A stretch of 7,137 bases of DNA, taken from NCBI GenBank assembly GCA_026989715.1, contig JALSIU010000003.1, positions 1 through 7,137 on the forward strand. Direction: 5' to 3'. The notes beneath the pieces were generated by a model. That model saw only the letters and a program-made list of their open reading frames with translations. It was not told the origin of the DNA and ran no database searches. Shown here piece after piece: positions 4,421 through 7,137 of the stretch; positions within the stretch are counted from its first letter, which is position 1, and each line of letters opens with the position of its first letter. Origin of the DNA: Methylomonas sp. Its GTDB lineage: Bacteria > Pseudomonadota > Gammaproteobacteria > Methylococcales > Methylomonadaceae. A program made the translations under genes and the position numbers.

Positions 4421-6661
4421 TTATAGGGTGGATAAATGGCGTATAAATGTTTCTGCCTCTTGGTAGCCAATGACTCTGGCGGCTCGTTGTTCTTGTTGTT
4501 CGGTGTTAAAAAACAAAATGGCAGGTGGGCCAAATAAATTAAAGGATTTTAATAGTGCTTGATGTTCAGCAGTATTAGCAGTGACATCGGCTTGCAATAA
4601 AATAAAGCGTGTGAGTTGTTGCCGCACCTCGGGGTTGCTTAAGGTGTAGGCTTCCATTTCTTTACAGCTGATGCACCAGTCGGCATAAAAATCTAGCATA
4701 ACGGGTCTGCCTTGTTGTTGTGCATTTTGTAATGCGCGTTGCAAATCGGCCAAAGAGTTTATTGGTTTAAACGCTAAGGGCTGGGCAGCTTGGGCTGTGT
4801 TCGTATTGGGCGCGATGCCTTTTAAGGGTTGTAGCGGGTTGGTGCTGCCGGCTGCTAAGCCGATTAAAATAAGTAGGCCATAACTTAGGAGTATGACACC
4901 TAAGCCCTTCCATAATTTGTGCCAGCCACTATCAACTTCGGGTAGTGGATCTAAAGTACGTAAATAAATGGAGGGAATGATGCATAGCATTGCCCATAAT
5001 AACATGGTGACTTCTGCTGCGGCCACTCGCTCTAGCATCCAAACGGCAACTGCGAGCATAAGCACGCCAAAGACGGATTTACTGACATTAAGCCAATGAC
5101 CGGCTTTCGGTAGCAAACGTCCGGCAGAGGCACCAATAATTAAGAGTGGTACGCCCATGCCTAAACCCATCACAAATAGTGCAGCACCGCCGAGTATGAC
5201 ATCGCCTGTTTGCCCGATATACATTAAGGCGGCTGCTAAAGGTGCTGCTACACAGGGGCCGACAATCAGCGAGGAAAAAACGCCCATAATGGCTGTGCCA
5301 AGATAAGAGCCGTCACGCTTATTATCACTCGCATTATGCAGGCGTGCTTGTAAGGCTTTGGGTAATTCCAGATTATAAAAGCCAAACATGGCGAGGGATA
5401 ATAAAACAAATAGAGCACTAAAGCTGTATATAATCCAAGGGGCTTGAAAAGCCGCTTGTAGATTGCTGCCAAATAGTGCGGCAAGTATGCCAAAAAAAGT
5501 ATATGTTATTGCCGATGCCAAAACGAAACTTAAAGATAATAAAAAGGCTTTGCGAGTACTGACCTCTTTGCCTTGGCCAATAATAATGCCGGATAAAATA
5601 GGCACCATTGGAAAAACGCAGGGGGTAAATGCCAGTAATAAGCCAAAACCAAAAAAGCTGAGTAAGGTCAGAATGAAGCTGTCTTGATGCAAGGCGTTGA
5701 TGATTTGATTTTGTTCGGAAGCTGCTTGTTTAGTGTTGGGTTGTGTATCTGTTGTGTCGGATAATTGCGTTTTTGTGATGGCGGGCAACCATAAATCAAT
5801 GGTTTTATCCATTGGGGGATAGCATACGCCGCGCTCGGCACAGCCTTGAAAACTTGCTTTTAGTTTAATGTTTTGTGCGGCTAAACCAGTACGCGCTAAA
5901 GGAAGTTTAAAGCTTAGTGTGTTGTGTAATATTTCGACATCGCCAAAAGCGGCATCATGTTTGGGCGTACCGCGCGGAACCGTATAATGTAGTAATTTTA
6001 TGTTTGTTGCATTTAAAAGTTGTAATTGAATTTTTTCTCGATATAAATAATAGTTCTCAGCAATATTCCATGTCACTTGTATGGTGTTTGCGTCGATTAC
6101 ATGAGCTGAAAATTGAAAGGCTTGCTCAGCGGGTAATAGTTTTTCTTCTTCAAATAGATTTAAGTCCAGTTTAAATTTATGACTAAATTGTTTTAATGAG
6201 CTCAGCATATCACCTGATTGCGATGTTTGCGCAGGTAAGTCAATGTTTAGTAAAGTGCTTTGTGGTGGGTAGCAAACGCCTAAATCAGCACAACCTTGGT
6301 ATTTGACTAATAAAGAGAGTGTCTGCGCTGTTTTGGGGCGTGTTAGGTTTAATAAACTATTTAATTGCTTGCGGTATATGGCAACATCACCAAAATATTT
6401 GTCATGCTTGATATGTCCTGGTGGTAAGTCGGCATGTTGAATGCCGATGTTGTCAGTTTTACTGATAAAGGCTATCTTATGGCGATAGAGATAATAGCCT
6501 TTGGCAATTTGCCATGAAACTTGTACATGCCCCTCTTGGGTTGCTTTTGCACTGACTTTGAATGCTTGCTCTTGCGGTAGTATGTCGGCGGGATTAATGG
6601 CAAAAACAAATGGTTTGTAGAGTGCCAAAAATAAGAAAAGAAATTGCTTAACGTAATGCAT
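4421..6661 (-). CDS. dsbD: Thiol:disulfide interchange protein DsbD with duplicated N-terminal domain
   Basis: Inner-membrane reductase that moves electrons from cytoplasmic thioredoxin to periplasmic thiol proteins (DsbC, CcmG, TlpA types). Of 746 residues, 1-21 look like a signal peptide. Two DsbD-alpha (immunoglobulin-like) domains follow, about 27-142 and 175-290. Each starts LPxEQAF, has YYLYR, HDxxFGDV and a final QGCAxxGVCYPP. Their cysteine pairs are C124/C130 and C274/C280, offset by exactly 150 residues. The membrane beta domain (about 328-605, around eight TM segments) has the redox cysteines in TPCVFP (C348) and GPCVAAP (C470). The C-terminal thioredoxin-like gamma domain has DWCISCK (C663/C666). 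E. coli DsbD is about 565 residues with one alpha domain, so the length difference is explained by the extra copy. The start gives a sensible signal peptide, although no strong Shine-Dalgarno is seen. It is probably the first gene of an operon with the next two. Confidence 0.97.
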   Translation of the reverse strand: MHYVKQFLFLFLALYKPFVFAINPADILPQEQAFKVSAKATQEGHVQVSWQIAKGYYLYRHKIAFISKTDNIGIQHADLPPGHIKHDKYFGDVAIYRKQLNSLLNLTRPKTAQTLSLLVKYQGCADLGVCYPPQSTLLNIDLPAQTSQSGDMLSSLKQFSHKFKLDLNLFEEEKLLPAEQAFQFSAHVIDANTIQVTWNIAENYYLYREKIQLQLLNATNIKLLHYTVPRGTPKHDAAFGDVEILHNTLSFKLPLARTGLAAQNIKLKASFQGCAERGVCYPPMDKTIDLWLPAITKTQLSDTTDTQPNTKQAASEQNQIINALHQDSFILTLLSFFGFGLLLAFTPCVFPMVPILSGIIIGQGKEVSTRKAFLLSLSFVLASAITYTFFGILAALFGSNLQAAFQAPWIIYSFSALFVLLSLAMFGFYNLELPKALQARLHNASDNKRDGSYLGTAIMGVFSSLIVGPCVAAPLAAALMYIGQTGDVILGGAALFVMGLGMGVPLLIIGASAGRLLPKAGHWLNVSKSVFGVLMLAVAVWMLERVAAAEVTMLLWAMLCIIPSIYLRTLDPLPEVDSGWHKLWKGLGVILLSYGLLILIGLAAGSTNPLQPLKGIAPNTNTAQAAQPLAFKPINSLADLQRALQNAQQQGRPVMLDFYADWCISCKEMEAYTLSNPEVRQQLTRFILLQADVTANTAEHQALLKSFNLFGPPAILFFNTEQQEQRAARVIGYQEAETFIRHLSTL

Positions 6662-6729
6662 GGTATGTGTCGGGCTAGGATAGGGTGAAAATATTCAAAC
6701 AGAGATTGAATAGGCATTGGGTGTCATCG

Positions 6730-7137
6730 CTATTCATTAAAAAGTACAGCAAGTTCATCTAATGTCAAGTTTGTTGTAGCGGCTATCTGTGGTATGGGTA
6801 AGTTCATTTGTTTTAGTTTGTGAGCTGTTGCAATGGCGTTTTCCCGAATGCCTTCCTGTTTGCCTGCTTTTCGTCCTTCTTTATACGCATCATTTTTTAC
6901 CGAATCAATGGTGTTGTTCATATCCCAGTAGTATTTTAAACTGCGGTCATAAGCATCCCGTGCCTCTTGGTTGAGCTGCCCAATTTCAGCCACTTCAAAA
7001 AATTTTTTAAAGATTTTTTCTTGTAATTGTTCGGGGTAGCTTTCTAAGCGTGAAAGGTTGCGAATCACATACAGCCAGCGGTCAAAGTGATTTTCCAATT
7101 CATTAATGGACTTGGTGAATTTAGGCATTTCCAAATA
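6730..7137 (-). CDS. Rpn-family/PD-(D/E)XK nuclease 'putative transposase', C-terminal part (cut by window edge)
   Basis: The reading frame stays open to the right edge, so the true start lies outside; 135 codons plus the TAG stop are visible. The segment LEMPKFTKSINELENHFDRW is followed by a helical stretch with EIGQLNQEARDAYDRSLKYY, then an AYKEGRKAGKQEG run. This is the characteristic C-terminal half of Rpn / PDDEXK_2 proteins, often annotated as recombination-promoting nuclease or putative transposase. The last part (about LPIPQIAATTNLTLDEL) looks like the short helix-turn-helix-style tail common in this family. The N-terminal catalytic domain is not visible, so activity cannot be judged. 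No inverted repeats or target duplications are seen on this side. It ends 68 nt before dsbD and is probably a separate accessory gene. Confidence 0.85.
   Translation of the reverse strand, partial: YLEMPKFTKSINELENHFDRWLYVIRNLSRLESYPEQLQEKIFKKFFEVAEIGQLNQEARDAYDRSLKYYWDMNNTIDSVKNDAYKEGRKAGKQEGIRENAIATAHKLKQMNLPIPQIAATTNLTLDELAVLFNE

Noticed and set aside
5463..6174. Plus-strand reading frames within dsbD
   Set aside because: Both are antisense to a well-supported coding region and show no recognisable domain.
5772..6583. Doubled DsbD domain as an assembly or sequencing artefact
   Set aside because: The two copies differ at most positions in protein and DNA while keeping the key motifs, so they are old, diverged duplicates.
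6693..6711. Small hairpin (ATTCAA / TTGAAT, loop of 7) between the Rpn-type gene and dsbD, considered as a terminator
   Set aside because: The stem is only 6 bp and AT-rich, and it is followed by ATTTTC rather than a clean U-run; too weak to call.
1..7137. tRNA, rRNA, CRISPR array or riboswitch
   Set aside because: Nearly the whole window is coding; the gaps of 81, 159 and 68 nt show no cloverleaf, repeat-spacer pattern or known riboswitch core.

Overview
The window is a tightly packed block of bacterial housekeeping and redox genes, all on the minus strand, so transcription runs from high to low coordinates. It is moderately AT-rich. The order dsbD, HD-GYP regulator, TlpA-like thioredoxin, aroQ, accB, accC, prmA extends the dsbD-aroQ-accB-accC-prmA neighbourhood known from Pseudomonas and other Gammaproteobacteria. 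AccC and AccB are very close to the E. coli proteins. A gammaproteobacterium is therefore well supported. A methanotroph-like (Methylococcales) lineage is a weaker guess from gene order and protein style.

Right edge (6730-7137): the C-terminal part of an Rpn/PD-(D/E)XK 'putative transposase' protein; its nuclease domain lies outside the window. Positions 2774-6661: a likely three-gene operon. It holds a 746-residue DsbD with two tandem N-terminal periplasmic domains, an HD-GYP protein with a degenerate receiver domain, and a membrane-anchored TlpA-like thioredoxin, with gaps of only 15 and 6 nt. A 159-nt AT-rich gap (2615-2773) with a candidate promoter then separates these from aroQ. Positions 1-2614: aroQ, accB (GTG start, 3 nt after aroQ), accC, and the first 93 codons of prmA. 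An 81-nt spacer with a strong palindrome and a G-run tract lies before prmA.

How the genes may work together: DsbD carries electrons from cytoplasmic thioredoxin across the inner membrane to periplasmic thiol proteins, and the TlpA-like protein is a natural recipient. The HD-GYP protein between them is predicted to degrade cyclic di-GMP. AroQ serves the shikimate pathway. AccB and AccC are the biotin carrier and biotin carboxylase of acetyl-CoA carboxylase, the first committed step of fatty acid synthesis. PrmA methylates ribosomal protein L11.

Nothing here looks like a wholly new system. The most unusual points are the doubled DsbD N-terminal domain, the pseudo-receiver HD-GYP protein placed inside a thiol-redox operon, and the palindrome in front of prmA.
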